This document shows positions 18,920-27,374 of a stretch of DNA of 64,000 nt, piece by piece. The first letter of the stretch is position 1. Each line of letters opens with the position of its first letter. The stretch spans positions 1 through 64,000 of the forward strand of contig NZ_JACJRC010000014.1 of assembly GCF_014697025.1 (NCBI RefSeq), read 5' to 3'. The notes beneath the pieces were generated by a model that saw only the letters and a program-made list of their open reading frames with translations, ran no database searches and was not told the origin of the DNA. Origin of the DNA: Alkalinema sp. FACHB-956 (lineage in GTDB: Bacteria; Cyanobacteriota; Cyanobacteriia; Leptolyngbyales; Leptolyngbyaceae). The translations under genes were made by a program, and so were the position numbers.

Positions 18920-19528
18920 ATGGCGGAGTGGATTAAGAGCACGATGGAAGCATTGGGGTATGGTGGCATTGCCCTGCTGATGTTCCTGGAAAACCTGTTT
19001 CCGCCCATCCCATCGGAACTGATTATGCCGTTGGCGGGGTTTACGGCCCACGAAGGTCGCTTGAATTTTCAATATGTGGTGCTGGCTGGGGTGCTGGGTA
19101 CCATGGTGGGTACGCTGCCTTGGTACTACGCGGGCAAGATTTTGGGAGAGCCTCGGCTGCGTGTTCTTGCCGATCGCTATGGCAAGTGGCTGGGAATGTC
19201 CGGTGAAGATATCGATCGGGCCAACCACTGGTTCTATCGCCATGGCAATGTCACGGTTCTCCTCTGCCGCCTGGTACCGGGTGTGCGCACGGTGATTTCC
19301 CTACCTGCGGGGATTAGTGAAATGCCGATCGGATCCTTCATGCTTTACTCAACCGTTGGTACGACGCTTTGGGTGAGTCTGCTGACCTATGCAGGGTATA
19401 TCCTTGGATCCAATTATGAGTTGGTCGATCAGTATTTAGCACCGGTCTCTAAGATTGTTCTAGTGGTTGTACTCCTCGCCTTTGGGGTGTGGCTCTGGCG
19501 CAAGCAGCGTTCAAAAAAGCAACTCTAA
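18920..19528 (+). CDS. DedA family membrane protein
   Basis: A 202-residue DedA/SNARE-associated-type integral membrane protein, a family now linked to lipid scrambling or undecaprenyl-phosphate flipping. Signatures are the N-terminal FLENLFPPIPSELIMPLAGF, a central glycine-rich membrane segment, RHGNVTVLLCRLVPGVRT and SLPAGISEMPIGSF, which hold the conserved arginine and proline positions. Start MAEWIKSTM at 18920 is chosen by family length and 'gatgaggtgg' just upstream. The frame stays open to 18827. It is monocistronic, downstream of tRNA-Arg. Confidence 0.88.
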   Translation: MAEWIKSTMEALGYGGIALLMFLENLFPPIPSELIMPLAGFTAHEGRLNFQYVVLAGVLGTMVGTLPWYYAGKILGEPRLRVLADRYGKWLGMSGEDIDRANHWFYRHGNVTVLLCRLVPGVRTVISLPAGISEMPIGSFMLYSTVGTTLWVSLLTYAGYILGSNYELVDQYLAPVSKIVLVVVLLAFGVWLWRKQRSKKQL

Positions 19529-19773
19529 ACCGCGTTCAATCTATGTTTGAGACGGTGAGTTCATCCTGAAATTGTTCTGAAATTGCTTTGGTTGCCTGTG
19601 GGATCCAGTCGCTCATTGCGGCTAAGCATTTGGGGCCAACGCGAAACTTTTATCAGAAGCATGGGAGAATGGCGATCGTTACTGGCGCGATTGACACCGA
19701 TCGCGTGAACCTTTGCCCCAATGACAGCGGGTATTGGCGTAATAAGGGCGCGATGCCCTCGATCGCTATGGGT

Positions 19774-19845
19774 TAGAGCGACCTGAGCTAGAGCGACCTA
19801 AGCTAGAGCGACCTAAGCTTAGAGCAGCCTGAGCTAGAGCGTCGT
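19774..19845. repeat. 15-bp tandem array before the ABC exporter gene
   Basis: The unit TAGAGCGACCTGAGC and its variants start at 19774, 19789, 19804, 19820 and 19835, four full copies and one partial. The array sits in the spacer between the DedA gene and the ABC exporter, about 70 bases before the exporter start. The rest of the spacer 19529-19912 shows no gene. Confidence 0.85.
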
Positions 19846-19912
19846 CGGCTGATGTCGTCGGCTTGGGTATTGTTTTAGGCCATTACCTAGGGCGAGGGGT
19901 TAGCCTAAAAAG

Positions 19913-21742
19913 GTGAATCAATCCCCAACGATTGCGGCCATTCCGATGGCCTCTGTCATTCCGTCTCGGATTCCAACGTACTTAAGAGCGAAAGGCGAGT
20001 CGCCATTGAAAGCGCGTTCTAACTACCGTTCAAATTACTGGCACCTTCTGCCCTATGTGCGACGCCAGTGGCGGACGATCGGTCAAGCGATGGTCTGCGT
20101 TCTGATTTTTAGTGCCATTTGGCCAATTTTGGCGGCAAAGTCAGAAGTTCTGTTTGACGCGATCGGTCGCGGTAAAGTCAACCAGGTGATTGATCTGGTG
20201 ATTTTTGCCGCGAGTATCTGGGCTGTTCAGAAGGTGGCTCAGTTCGGCATGGATTCCCTGATGGCCAAGGCTGCCCTCGCCGTTTCCTTTGACCTCCGGA
20301 AGGATGCCTTTGCCCATTTGCAATCCCTCAGTCTGAGCTACTTTGAGAAGGCCAAAACGGGGGATTTGAGCTACCGGATGACGGAGGATGTCGATCGCAT
20401 TGGGGAAGTGATCAACAAGCTGTTCCATCAATTTGTCCCTTGTATCCTGCAATTGATTGGGGTGCTGGGGTTCATGATTTATCGCAGTTGGCAACTGACC
20501 CTAGCGACGCTGATTATTGCGCCCTTGATGGCGGTGCTGATTGGCTGGTTTGGTGAACAGATGCGGCAACTGTCCCACCGCAGCCAGCGGCGGGTTTCTG
20601 ACCTGTCCTCCATGCTGGTGGAAAATTTTAGTGGCATTCGCTTGATCCAAGCCTTTGCTGCGGAAAAGTATGCGATCGATCTGTTTGCGGAAGAGGCGGA
20701 ACGGAATCGGCAAGCGAAGTATGTGACGGATAAGTTGCGGGCGATCGAATATCCCGTGGTGGGTTTTTTGCAAGCGTTAGCCTTTTGCTTTTTGTTTTTC
20801 TTGGGGGTTTGGTTGATTTCCCAGGGAACGCTGAAGCCGGAGCAATTTGGTAGCTACTGTGTGGCGGTGTCGATGCTGATTGACCCGATTAATATTCTGG
20901 CTAGCAACTACAACGAATTTAAGCAGGGGGAAGCTTCGGTCGATCGCATCTATGAGTTGATTGCCATCGAGCCGACGGTGATGGAGGATCCGCAGGCGGT
21001 TCCCCTTCCAGAAGTTTCTGGGAAAGTTGAGATTGTCAATGTCAGTTTTGCTTACCAACCCGATCGGCCTGTGCTGCGGGATTTAAGTTTGTTGGCAGAA
21101 CCGGGAGATATGATTGCTCTGGTTGGATCCTCGGGGGCTGGAAAATCGACGTTGGTCAACTTACTGCCTCGGTTTTACGATCCGCAGGATGGCCAAATTC
21201 TGATTGATGGCATGGATATTCGTCGGGTGACGTTGCGCAGTTTGCGGCGGCAGATCGGCATTGTGCCCCAGGAGACGACGCTGTTTTCGGGCACGATCGC
21301 GCAAAATATTGCCTTTGGTCAAACGGAAATTGATTTAGACGCGGTGCAGGAAGCGGCTAAGATTGCCAACGCCCATCAATTTATTATGCAGTTTCCCCAG
21401 GGCTACCACACTTGGGTCGGTGAGCGTGGGGTGAACCTGTCCGGTGGGCAACGGCAACGTATCGCGATCGCGCGGGCGGTTCTGCTCAATCCCAAAATCC
21501 TGATTCTCGATGAAGCGACTTCTGCCCTCGATTCTGAATCGGAAGCGCTGGTGCAGGAAGCCCTGGAACGGATCATGGAAGGACGAACGGTGTTTATCAT
21601 TGCCCACCGTTTAGCGACGGTTCGGAGCAGCGATCGAATTCTGGTGATGGAAAAGGGGCAAATTATCGAGTCAGGCAACCACGAGCAGTTATTAGCTGCC
21701 AATGGTCGTTATGCCGGATTTTATGCCCAACAATTTTCTTGA
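19913..21742 (+). CDS. ABC exporter with fused membrane and ATPase domains (MsbA/lipid type)
   Basis: A half-transporter of 609 residues. The membrane domain (about 50-335) has six helices. The ATPase domain has Walker A GSSGAGKS (405-412), the signature LSGGQ (509-513), Walker B ILILDEATSALD (about 531-540) and the switch histidine in IAHRLAT. The family exports lipids, lipid-linked sugars or peptides; the substrate cannot be told. The GTG start at 19913 gives a 40-residue basic N-terminal extension. ATG at 19946 would also work. It is monocistronic. Confidence 0.88.
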   Translation: MNQSPTIAAIPMASVIPSRIPTYLRAKGESPLKARSNYRSNYWHLLPYVRRQWRTIGQAMVCVLIFSAIWPILAAKSEVLFDAIGRGKVNQVIDLVIFAASIWAVQKVAQFGMDSLMAKAALAVSFDLRKDAFAHLQSLSLSYFEKAKTGDLSYRMTEDVDRIGEVINKLFHQFVPCILQLIGVLGFMIYRSWQLTLATLIIAPLMAVLIGWFGEQMRQLSHRSQRRVSDLSSMLVENFSGIRLIQAFAAEKYAIDLFAEEAERNRQAKYVTDKLRAIEYPVVGFLQALAFCFLFFLGVWLISQGTLKPEQFGSYCVAVSMLIDPINILASNYNEFKQGEASVDRIYELIAIEPTVMEDPQAVPLPEVSGKVEIVNVSFAYQPDRPVLRDLSLLAEPGDMIALVGSSGAGKSTLVNLLPRFYDPQDGQILIDGMDIRRVTLRSLRRQIGIVPQETTLFSGTIAQNIAFGQTEIDLDAVQEAAKIANAHQFIMQFPQGYHTWVGERGVNLSGGQRQRIAIARAVLLNPKILILDEATSALDSESEALVQEALERIMEGRTVFIIAHRLATVRSSDRILVMEKGQIIESGNHEQLLAANGRYAGFYAQQFS

Positions 21743-22102
21743 TGTCAGGTTTGCTGGCTGTACCCAATGCTTTGGGGATGCGGGTATCTAATGATACGCG
21801 ATCGATTTTTGGGATACGGATTGACAGTGCCGATGGTTTATTCGTAGTCTAGTTTCTCAAGGCGACGCCGTGGACATCCTTCTTTCAGTTGGGTTTACGA
21901 TTGACGGTTTGGTATGAAGCACGGGGCCGCTGGGATCCTGAAAATTTAGGGCACTACCTGGGATTGCTGTCACAAGCCCAAGTAGCTATTCCCCCTCGCT
22001 GCGTGAACAGCAAGGAGGCTTGTTGAGAATTTTAACATTCGATCGAGCCACTCTTGTTTGTGATGTCAAACGGGGTGGCTCTAAATTTTTGGGCTTCTTT
22101 AG
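21743..22102. other. Spacer with a short unassigned open stretch
   Basis: About 360 bases. From about 21890 to 22025 a frame without a good start reads WYEARGRWDPENLGHYLG and stops at 22023-22025. It may be the tail of a decayed gene. I do not recognise it. Confidence 0.3.
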
Positions 22103-22146
22103 ATACCCTCATCCCCGACCCTTCTCCCGCAAACAGGAGAAGGGAG
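22103..22146. repeat. Dispersed cyanobacterial hairpin repeat
   Basis: CCCTCATCCCCGACCC followed by CTTCTCC, a 9-nt loop and GGAGAAGGG. A CCCTTCTCC/GGAGAAGGG inverted repeat after 'cctcatccccnaccc' is a widespread interspersed element in cyanobacterial genomes. It lies upstream of the small gene at 22192. Confidence 0.7.
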
Positions 22147-22191
22147 CAAGATTGCAGCAGGGATGATATTCACTACAGGAGAAGCTCAATT

Positions 22192-22410
22192 ATGACGAAA
22201 GGTTCTAGCGATCGGAGCGATCGTTCGGTTCAATCTGAGAAACAACGCTTACAGATCCACTTAATCGGTCACAAGGAGTTCGTGCAGGACACGATTAATC
22301 AATTCCATGCCCATCGGATCGCGGACAGGATTCATTGGAGTCAACCGATGAAGATTGTGCATTCCGACGGGCAATACATCAGTATATTGAGTCGCGAACG
22401 GCTGCGATAA
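22192..22410 (+). CDS. Small basic protein of unknown function
   Basis: A 72-residue protein, start chosen at ATG 22192 because 'acaggagaag' lies 7-8 bases upstream. It contains RLQIHLIGHKEFVQDTI and IADRIHWSQPMKI, and ends SILSRERLR. It is predicted soluble and alpha/beta. It resembles short uncharacterised cyanobacterial proteins but no function is known. It lies 120 bases before xisH and could share its transcript. A longer reading from 22054 runs through the dispersed repeat and is rejected. Confidence 0.6.
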   Translation: MTKGSSDRSDRSVQSEKQRLQIHLIGHKEFVQDTINQFHAHRIADRIHWSQPMKIVHSDGQYISILSRERLR

Positions 22411-22532
22411 CGGCTGAAGCATGAGGAATCCCGCAGGTTCGTTGATGGGAATGGCCTGCGGGGATTGACAAGAAGGGCTAAACCTTCATCGTTAAAATTG
22501 ACAGCGGTAAACAGATTGAGGCAACTTTTGGG

Positions 22533-22946
22533 ATGGCAAAGGACTTATTCCATCACGTGGTCAAAGATGCGCTCATCGCAGAGGGCTGGCAGATCACTCA
22601 CGATCCCTTTCCTGTGGATTATGGTGACGTACAAATGCAAATTGATCTCGGTGCAGAACGCCTCCTTGCCGCCCAGCGTGACACTGAAAAAATTGCCGTA
22701 GAAGTCAAAAGCTTCACCAAACCCTCCGCCATTTCCGAGTTTCATACCGCTGTTGGGCAATATCTCAATTATCGAAGAGCACTGCGATCGCAAGAACCCG
22801 CCCGAATTCTCTATCTGGCCGTTCCGCTCCAAACCTACGATGATTTTTTCCGACTTCGATTCATTCAAGAAGGCGTTCAGGAATACCAACTTCGCTTACT
22901 CATCTATGATGTAGAAGAACGGAGGATCAGCCAATGGATAAAATAG
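22533..22946 (+). CDS. xisH: XisH family protein
   Basis: A 137-residue protein beginning MAKDLFHHVVKDALIAEGW, the hallmark of XisH. A restriction-endonuclease-like core is visible: IDLGAERL, then IAVEVKSF (E-x-K) and FHTAVGQYLNYR. XisH and XisI were first described as factors controlling excision of the fdxN element in Anabaena. Many copies occur in cyanobacteria without that element, where the role is unclear and toxin-antitoxin or nuclease-like function is possible. Here the gene overlaps xisI by 13 bases, so the two are translationally coupled. No recombinase gene is nearby. Confidence 0.9.
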   Translation: MAKDLFHHVVKDALIAEGWQITHDPFPVDYGDVQMQIDLGAERLLAAQRDTEKIAVEVKSFTKPSAISEFHTAVGQYLNYRRALRSQEPARILYLAVPLQTYDDFFRLRFIQEGVQEYQLRLLIYDVEERRISQWIK

Positions 22947-23269
22947 CAAAGTACCGACAAATCGTACAAAGCATCCTACTTGCCCATAGTCAAATCCAAC
23001 CGGCCTATGGTGAGATTGAAATGGAGGTGTTATTTGATCAAGACCGCGATCGCTACCAAGTTCTGCGAGCCGGGTGGCTCCAGAAAAAGCGCGTGTATGG
23101 TGTTTTGATTCACATTGATCTGAAGGGTGAAAAAATTTGGATTCAATATGATGGCACAGAAGTTGGGGTGGCCAACGAGCTGATGGAACAAGGGATTCCC
23201 AAAACAGACATTGTGTTAGCCTACCATTCTCCCTTCATCCGCCAATACGATGGCTTTGCTGTTAGCTAG
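22934..23269 (+). CDS. xisI: XisI family protein
   Basis: A 111-residue partner of XisH, starting MDKIAKYRQIVQSIL, with the typical XisI features YGEIEMEVLFDQDRDRYQVL, GWLQKKRVYGVLIHIDLK and the C-terminal IVLAYHSPFIRQYDGFAV. It is soluble. It begins within the last 13 bases of xisH. The pair forms the left edge of the accessory region, which continues with relic intron repeats. Confidence 0.92.
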   Translation: MDKIAKYRQIVQSILLAHSQIQPAYGEIEMEVLFDQDRDRYQVLRAGWLQKKRVYGVLIHIDLKGEKIWIQYDGTEVGVANELMEQGIPKTDIVLAYHSPFIRQYDGFAVS

Positions 23270-23343
23270 ACGACCCATCACAATAAACCTCACCCTTCAG
23301 CCCATCTTCAGCCATCTCCAACAGAAACTTACTGACCTGTATG

Positions 23344-23460
23344 ACGATCGTGGTAATTGAGAGCGATCGTGTATTTTCTCCCTCATTTGTGTGATGCAAA
23401 ATTCGATCTGCTTTTCAGATTGTTTCGTGGGCAGTCGTTTTTCGGTAAAAATCTAGAAAG
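23344..23460 (-). repeat. Relic fragment of the group II intron-like repeat (copy B)
   Basis: It shares 'gagagcgatcgt', 'tgtgtgatgcaaaattc' and 'ttttcagattgtttcgtggg' with copy C (24698-25078). Only the 5'-most preserved part (as read on the minus strand) is present. It lies between xisI and the unknown membrane protein. Confidence 0.6.
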
Positions 23461-23638
23461 ACTTTGTCATTAGCCTAACCGATCGTTGCACCTGACTGGC
23501 AATGCTACAGTGGTTTTAGCAAAATCAACTCGCAGCAAATGAACTTTGCGTTATACTACATTCAACTTTCCGTAAAGTCACAGCTTAGTTAGTTGAGATA
23601 CGTTAGACTTTATACAAAGTCCTGACCGTATATCTACT

Positions 23639-24667
23639 ATGACTGACCCTCAATCATTGGAAACTGGAAGTATTGTTCCAAACTCAACGGAAGCGATTGC
23701 ATCTAGATCTCTTGATGACTTTAAAGCTCTTTTTTATTTGTACAACGCGAAACCTGATACAGAGATTCGCCTGCTAAAGGGTGGGAAAATAGTAGAGCTT
23801 TCAGATATTAGAAGTCTTGAAGAACAAGTAGCAGCTAAACTTGGAAATCATGAAACTCTCGGGCAGACTGTATCAATAACTTTCAAGCTGTCTAATAAAA
23901 AGATTAAAGAGTTTTCTACTTGGGCTGAATTTGAACGAGCGCAGTGGAATACAGTGAATGACAAAGTTCAAGCACTTAATCTTAGTTGGAATATTCTTAT
24001 TCAGTTACCACAATATAAATCTCCACAACCTCACTCAATGAAGGTAAGAATTGGAAATGCAATACCACCTAAAGATATAATTCAACTAATCTTTACTAGT
24101 GATGACATTTCAGAGGTAATGGAGGCAGAATCTCCTGGTGTTTGCAAAGTTGACTTTATAAATAATATAGTTGCAAATGAATTGCTTTTTATTGTAGATG
24201 AGTGGTACAAAGGGTTGAAAAAAGCACCTGAACCTATTGCTGCTCAGAAATTTTTAAAGAAATATGGAAAAGATGCAAGTCAATTTATTCGACTTCTTTT
24301 TCCACCCCTTTTGTTATTTATCACATGTAGTTACACAGGATACATATATCCCATCATTGGCATTGGTCAAGAGCTTTCAATTAATGCTTTACAAACGGTT
24401 TTAGCGTTTTTGTTGACTATCTTCACGATTGGAGTTTTTCTAGGTAGTAGCATTGAAAAATCAATTGACAGGTTGATCGATAAGCTTGAAGTCTATCCAA
24501 ATTTTTTAATTACTAAAGGTGATCAAAATGCTGTGGAAGATTTCGAACGCAATAATAATAAGCTAACCAATCAAATTTTCAGTAGAGTAGCTTGGATATT
24601 GTTTAGTATTCCCGTATCTTCTGGCATAAAGTTTTTAATTGCCTACTTCAATCCTTTAAAGCATTAA
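23639..24667 (+). CDS. Unknown protein with cytoplasmic N-domain and C-terminal membrane helices
   Basis: A 342-residue protein with no recognised family. Residues 1-200 are soluble and mixed alpha/beta (LLKGGKIVELSDIRSLEEQVAAKL, TVSITFKLSNKKIKEFSTW). Three hydrophobic segments follow: LLFPPLLLFITCSYTGYIYPIIGIG (about 219-243), ALQTVLAFLLTIFTIGVFLG (250-269) and a final pair-like stretch, AWILFSIPVSSGIKFLIAYF (318-337). Codon and base use is markedly AT-richer than in the neighbouring housekeeping genes, which suggests recent transfer. It is flanked by relic intron repeats. A soluble sensor part joined to C-terminal helices is a layout seen in defence effectors, but that is inference. Confidence 0.7.
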   Translation: MTDPQSLETGSIVPNSTEAIASRSLDDFKALFYLYNAKPDTEIRLLKGGKIVELSDIRSLEEQVAAKLGNHETLGQTVSITFKLSNKKIKEFSTWAEFERAQWNTVNDKVQALNLSWNILIQLPQYKSPQPHSMKVRIGNAIPPKDIIQLIFTSDDISEVMEAESPGVCKVDFINNIVANELLFIVDEWYKGLKKAPEPIAAQKFLKKYGKDASQFIRLLFPPLLLFITCSYTGYIYPIIGIGQELSINALQTVLAFLLTIFTIGVFLGSSIEKSIDRLIDKLEVYPNFLITKGDQNAVEDFERNNNKLTNQIFSRVAWILFSIPVSSGIKFLIAYFNPLKH

Positions 24668-24697
24668 TACAGCCATCATTAATAAGTGAGATGTTGA

Positions 24698-25078
24698 TCA
24701 GGAGGGAATTTAACCCTCCCCTCCCATACTACCTGCCATGTAGGTTCGCAATGGGCAGATCAGGTCGCCGCGCAAACAACACTGCTGACTGAAGCGTAAC
24801 CTTGGGCTTGCTTCCAAAGTTGCTTAATTGAGAGCAATCCCTGTTTCTTCCAACCATTCATGGGTCATGCCCGTTTGCGTTGCCAACGTCTTTGACAAGC
24901 GCCAATAGCCTTTACGACTAATGCCCATCAAAAAAGTAACTGGCTCATTGACCCAGAAACCCGTCCGCGAAAGCAGAAATAGTGGCAGTTGAGAGCGATC
25001 GTATAGTTTCTCACCCATCTGTGTGATGCAAAATTCTATTGACTTTTCAGATTGTTTCGTGGGTAGTCGTTTGTGATA
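24698..25078 (-). mobile_element. 3' relic of a group II intron, best copy (copy C)
   Basis: On the minus strand the segment encodes GISRKGYWRLSKTLATQTGM and THEWLEETG, then, after a one-base frameshift, LSIKQLWKQAQGYA. This is the C-terminal end of a group II intron reverse transcriptase/maturase. It is followed by G-rich sequence at 24698-24780 ('atgggaggggagggtt' on the minus strand), like the 3' ends of such introns. No RT catalytic domain (YADD box) remains, so the copy is dead. The same sequence recurs at 25868 and 26878 in the same orientation. Confidence 0.75.
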
Positions 25079-25152
25079 TGGAAATCCATCTGGTCATAAC
25101 AGTCACGATCGCTCATACTGAGTGATAGCCCCTTTGAGAATAGGAGCCGTCT

Positions 25153-25383
25153 ATGTTATCGCAAGAACTGAAGGCACAGGTCTTTAAGCTGCCTCCCAGC
25201 GATCGCCTTGCACTGATCTCTGCCATCATCGAATCCCTACAAAATACTCCCGTGACCCAGTCTGACCGCTCTAGTGCAATTCGACGAATGAGGGGCTTAT
25301 TAAAAACAGACCAACCCGCCCCAACCGATGAAGAAGTAGCAGCGATGCTGGAAGAGCGACGGGTGGAGAAGTATCTTCAGTGA
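25153..25383 (+). CDS. Antitoxin of a VapC-type toxin-antitoxin pair
   Basis: A 76-residue protein, MLSQELKAQVFKLPPSDRLALISAIIESL onward. A helix-rich N-terminus of the type LKxxVxxLPxxDRLALIxAI is common in small antitoxins encoded before PIN-domain toxins in cyanobacteria. The C-terminal part (PTDEEVAAMLEERRVEKYL) is acidic then basic, as expected for a toxin-wrapping tail. The toxin starts within its stop codon (GTGA overlap). 'gaataggagc' upstream is a good ribosome-binding site. Confidence 0.8.
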   Translation: MLSQELKAQVFKLPPSDRLALISAIIESLQNTPVTQSDRSSAIRRMRGLLKTDQPAPTDEEVAAMLEERRVEKYLQ

Positions 25384-25808
25384 GAGTCTTAATTGATACC
25401 AATATCGTTCTAGATTTTCTGCTGCAACGAGAGCCTTTTTTCCAAGATGCAGAACTGCTATTTCAGGCGATCGATGTGGAGGAAGTTGTTGCCTACGTGA
25501 CAGCGACAACTTTAACGGATATTTTCTATATCTCACGTAGGCATACCCAGAGTATTGAGCAAGCGCGGCAAGCAGTCTCAGAAACACTCGCTGCCATGAT
25601 GATCTGTCCGGTTGATCGAGTTGTTCTGGAATCAGCTTTGAACTCTGGTTTACCTGATTTTGAAGATGCTGTTCAAATTTTTAGCGCAGTTGCTCAAGGA
25701 TTAGAAGCGATTGTGACCCGTGATGCTCAAGGTTTTTTGAGTTCACCTATACCCGTATTATCCATTCAAGATTTGTTGCAGCAAGTCAGACAGCAAAATG
25801 GTGGTTAG
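25380..25808 (+). CDS. PIN-domain ribonuclease toxin (VapC family)
   Basis: A 142-residue PIN-domain protein. The acidic metal-binding residues are visible: D6 in LIDTNIVLDFLL, the conserved position in LPDFEDAVQ (D93, D96), and D115 in IVTRDAQGF. Such toxins cleave RNA when released from the antitoxin. The GTG start at 25380 overlaps the antitoxin stop by four bases, so the pair is coupled. It lies between two relic intron copies (C and D). Confidence 0.88.
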   Translation: MRVLIDTNIVLDFLLQREPFFQDAELLFQAIDVEEVVAYVTATTLTDIFYISRRHTQSIEQARQAVSETLAAMMICPVDRVVLESALNSGLPDFEDAVQIFSAVAQGLEAIVTRDAQGFLSSPIPVLSIQDLLQQVRQQNGG

Positions 25809-25867
25809 GTTGGTTGGGACGCATAGATTGAGATCGTATTGTTAGCTTGTCGCAAACGCTGTCCAGT

Positions 25868-26183
25868 CGGGTCGAAGAGGGGAATTTAACCCTCCCCTAC
25901 CACACCATCTGCCGTGCGGGTTTGCAACAGGCAGATCAGGTCACCGCGCAAACCACACTGATAACTTAAGCGTAACCTTGGGGTTTCTTCCAAAGTTGCT
26001 TAATTGAGAGCAATCCCTATTTCTTCAACCATTCATGGGTCATTCCCGCTTGCGTTGCCAACGTCTTTGACAAGCGCCAATAGCCTTTACGACTAGTGCC
26101 CGTCAAAAAAGTAACTGGCTCATTAACCCAGGAACCCGTCCGCGAAAGCAGAAATAGTGGCAGTTGAGAGCGATCGTGAAGGC
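25868..26183 (-). mobile_element. 3' relic of a group II intron (copy D)
   Basis: Most of copy C recurs here with many substitutions, from the G-rich end ('gggaatttaaccctcccct', about 25875) through the maturase tail to 'gagagcgatcgt' (26167-26178), where similarity stops. Orientation is the same as for the other copies. Small deletions break the reading frame. Confidence 0.72.
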
Positions 26184-26258
26184 TCTCACTCAGGTGAACT
26201 TTGCGTTAGACCGATTTGCGGTATGAATTAAGCAGCCCCAAATTGCTGAGTTAGAACC

Positions 26259-26291
26259 AAAAAGGGTTCAAGCAGAAATGCTTGAACCCTT
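26259..26291 (-). terminator. Terminator of the RNA-binding protein gene
   Basis: A 13-bp stem, AAGGGTTCAAGCA (26262-26274) with TGCTTGAACCCTT (26279-26291), and a GAAA/TTTC tetraloop. On the minus strand it runs into TTTTT (complement of 26259-26263). It lies about 50 bases after the stop of the minus-strand RNA-binding protein gene. Confidence 0.92.
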
Positions 26292-26340
26292 GTCGTTCGG
26301 TCTGACCTCTACAGCCAGACTACTACCTCAGCTTCGATAT

Positions 26341-26649
26341 TTAGTAGCCACGAGAGAAGCTGTTACCGCTTCTACGATTGCCACCAAATGAGCCGCCGCC
26401 GCGATCTTCACGAGGCTTAGCTTTATTCACTTTCAAATCACGACCCATCCACTCCGCACCGTCTAGTGCTTCAATGGCAACCGTTTCCTCGGAATCCGCA
26501 CTCATTTCTACGAAACCGAAACCACGCATACGACCAGTTTCACGATCGACGGGAAGCTGAACTCGCTTGACGGATCCATACTCTGCAAATACAGAAGTCA
26601 GATCGGCATCAGTAACGTCATAGGACAGGTTGCCTACATAAATTGACAT
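26341..26649 (-). CDS. RRM-type RNA-binding protein with glycine-rich tail
   Basis: A 102-residue protein of the cyanobacterial Rbp family. It has a single RRM with RNP2 IYVGNLSY (residues 3-10) and RNP1 RGFGFVEM (about 43-50), then a basic and Gly/Ser/Arg-rich tail (GGGSFGGNRRSG to SFSRGY). Family members bind single-stranded RNA. Several are cold-induced, and others are reported to aid mRNA localisation near thylakoids. A long leader and a strong terminator frame it as a monocistronic unit. It sits between relic intron copies. Confidence 0.93.
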   Translation of the reverse strand: MSIYVGNLSYDVTDADLTSVFAEYGSVKRVQLPVDRETGRMRGFGFVEMSADSEETVAIEALDGAEWMGRDLKVNKAKPREDRGGGSFGGNRRSGNSFSRGY

Positions 26650-26877
26650 AGCTTGTCTCCAAAAATTGAAGGATATGTAGAGTAAATTTTCGGAGAGAAG
26701 TCTGTCAAAGGAAAAACTCGAAAACTTGTTAATACTAGGAACAAATGCTGCTAACCGATGTTTGTGCTCTAGAAACTAGAATAGCACGTTCGGGAAGCTT
26801 CTAGGGATTTTGAAGTTGTTAAGATTAACAAAAAATTAGGGAGTATTTATACTTATTATTGCCTGGTAGTCTAATCG
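26650..26877 (-). promoter_or_regulatory. Leader and promoter region of the RNA-binding protein gene
   Basis: About 230 AT-rich bases upstream of the rbp start, with runs such as 'taacaaaaaattaggg'. Cold-regulated rbp genes in cyanobacteria typically have long 5' leaders that act in regulation. The ribosome-binding region on the minus strand reads GGAGACAAGCT just before ATG. No -10 or -35 could be fixed. Confidence 0.5.
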
Positions 26878-27118
26878 GGCCGAGGAGAGAATTTAACCCT
26901 CCCCTCCCACACCACCCATCGTGCGGGTCCGCAATGGACAGATCAGGTCGCCGCGCAAACAACACTGCTGACTGAAGCGTAACCTTGGGCTTGCTTCCAA
27001 AGTTACTTAATTGAGGGCAATTCCTGTTTCTTCAACCATGCATGGGTCATTCCCGTTTGCATTGCCAACCTCTTTGACAAGCGCCAATAGCCTTTACAAT
27101 TAATGCCTGTCACGATCT
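26878..27118 (-). mobile_element. 3' relic of a group II intron (copy E)
   Basis: It resembles copy C from the G-rich 3' end (26885-26910) through the maturase tail, including 'gcaaacaacactgctgactg' (26957-26976). Similarity stops near 27105, where other sequence begins. It is the most truncated of the three long copies. The next 250 bases, to 27374, hold no gene, but 'acgggtaggggagggt' near 27270 echoes the G-rich end. Confidence 0.7.
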
Positions 27119-27374
27119 CATGACGATTACTTGTCCCCAGTTTGAATAGATTAGTAATGCGTGTCCATGGCTACGGCAGGCTTCGCCAACGGTCTGCGCT
27201 ACCGCTTCTGGTGTTTCACCAGGGCACACCAATAGACCCTTTTGAACGTTCTGCAACAGTGGATAGAGGGAACGGGTAGGGGAGGGTAAAAGAATCAGGG
27301 ATGTTATTTCTTATTAAGTCCCTAAGCATTTAGTGGAATAGAATTAATCCACGAGTTGACGAAATTGATCACTG

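Noticed and set aside
22054-22191. N-terminal extension of the small gene at 22192
   Set aside because: It reads through a dispersed hairpin repeat; a good ribosome-binding site precedes 22192.
23539-23553. Shared 'tgaactttgcgtta' near 23539 and 26198, and a near match at 38141
   Set aside because: Too short to define an element; possibly part of a decayed insertion end but unsupported.
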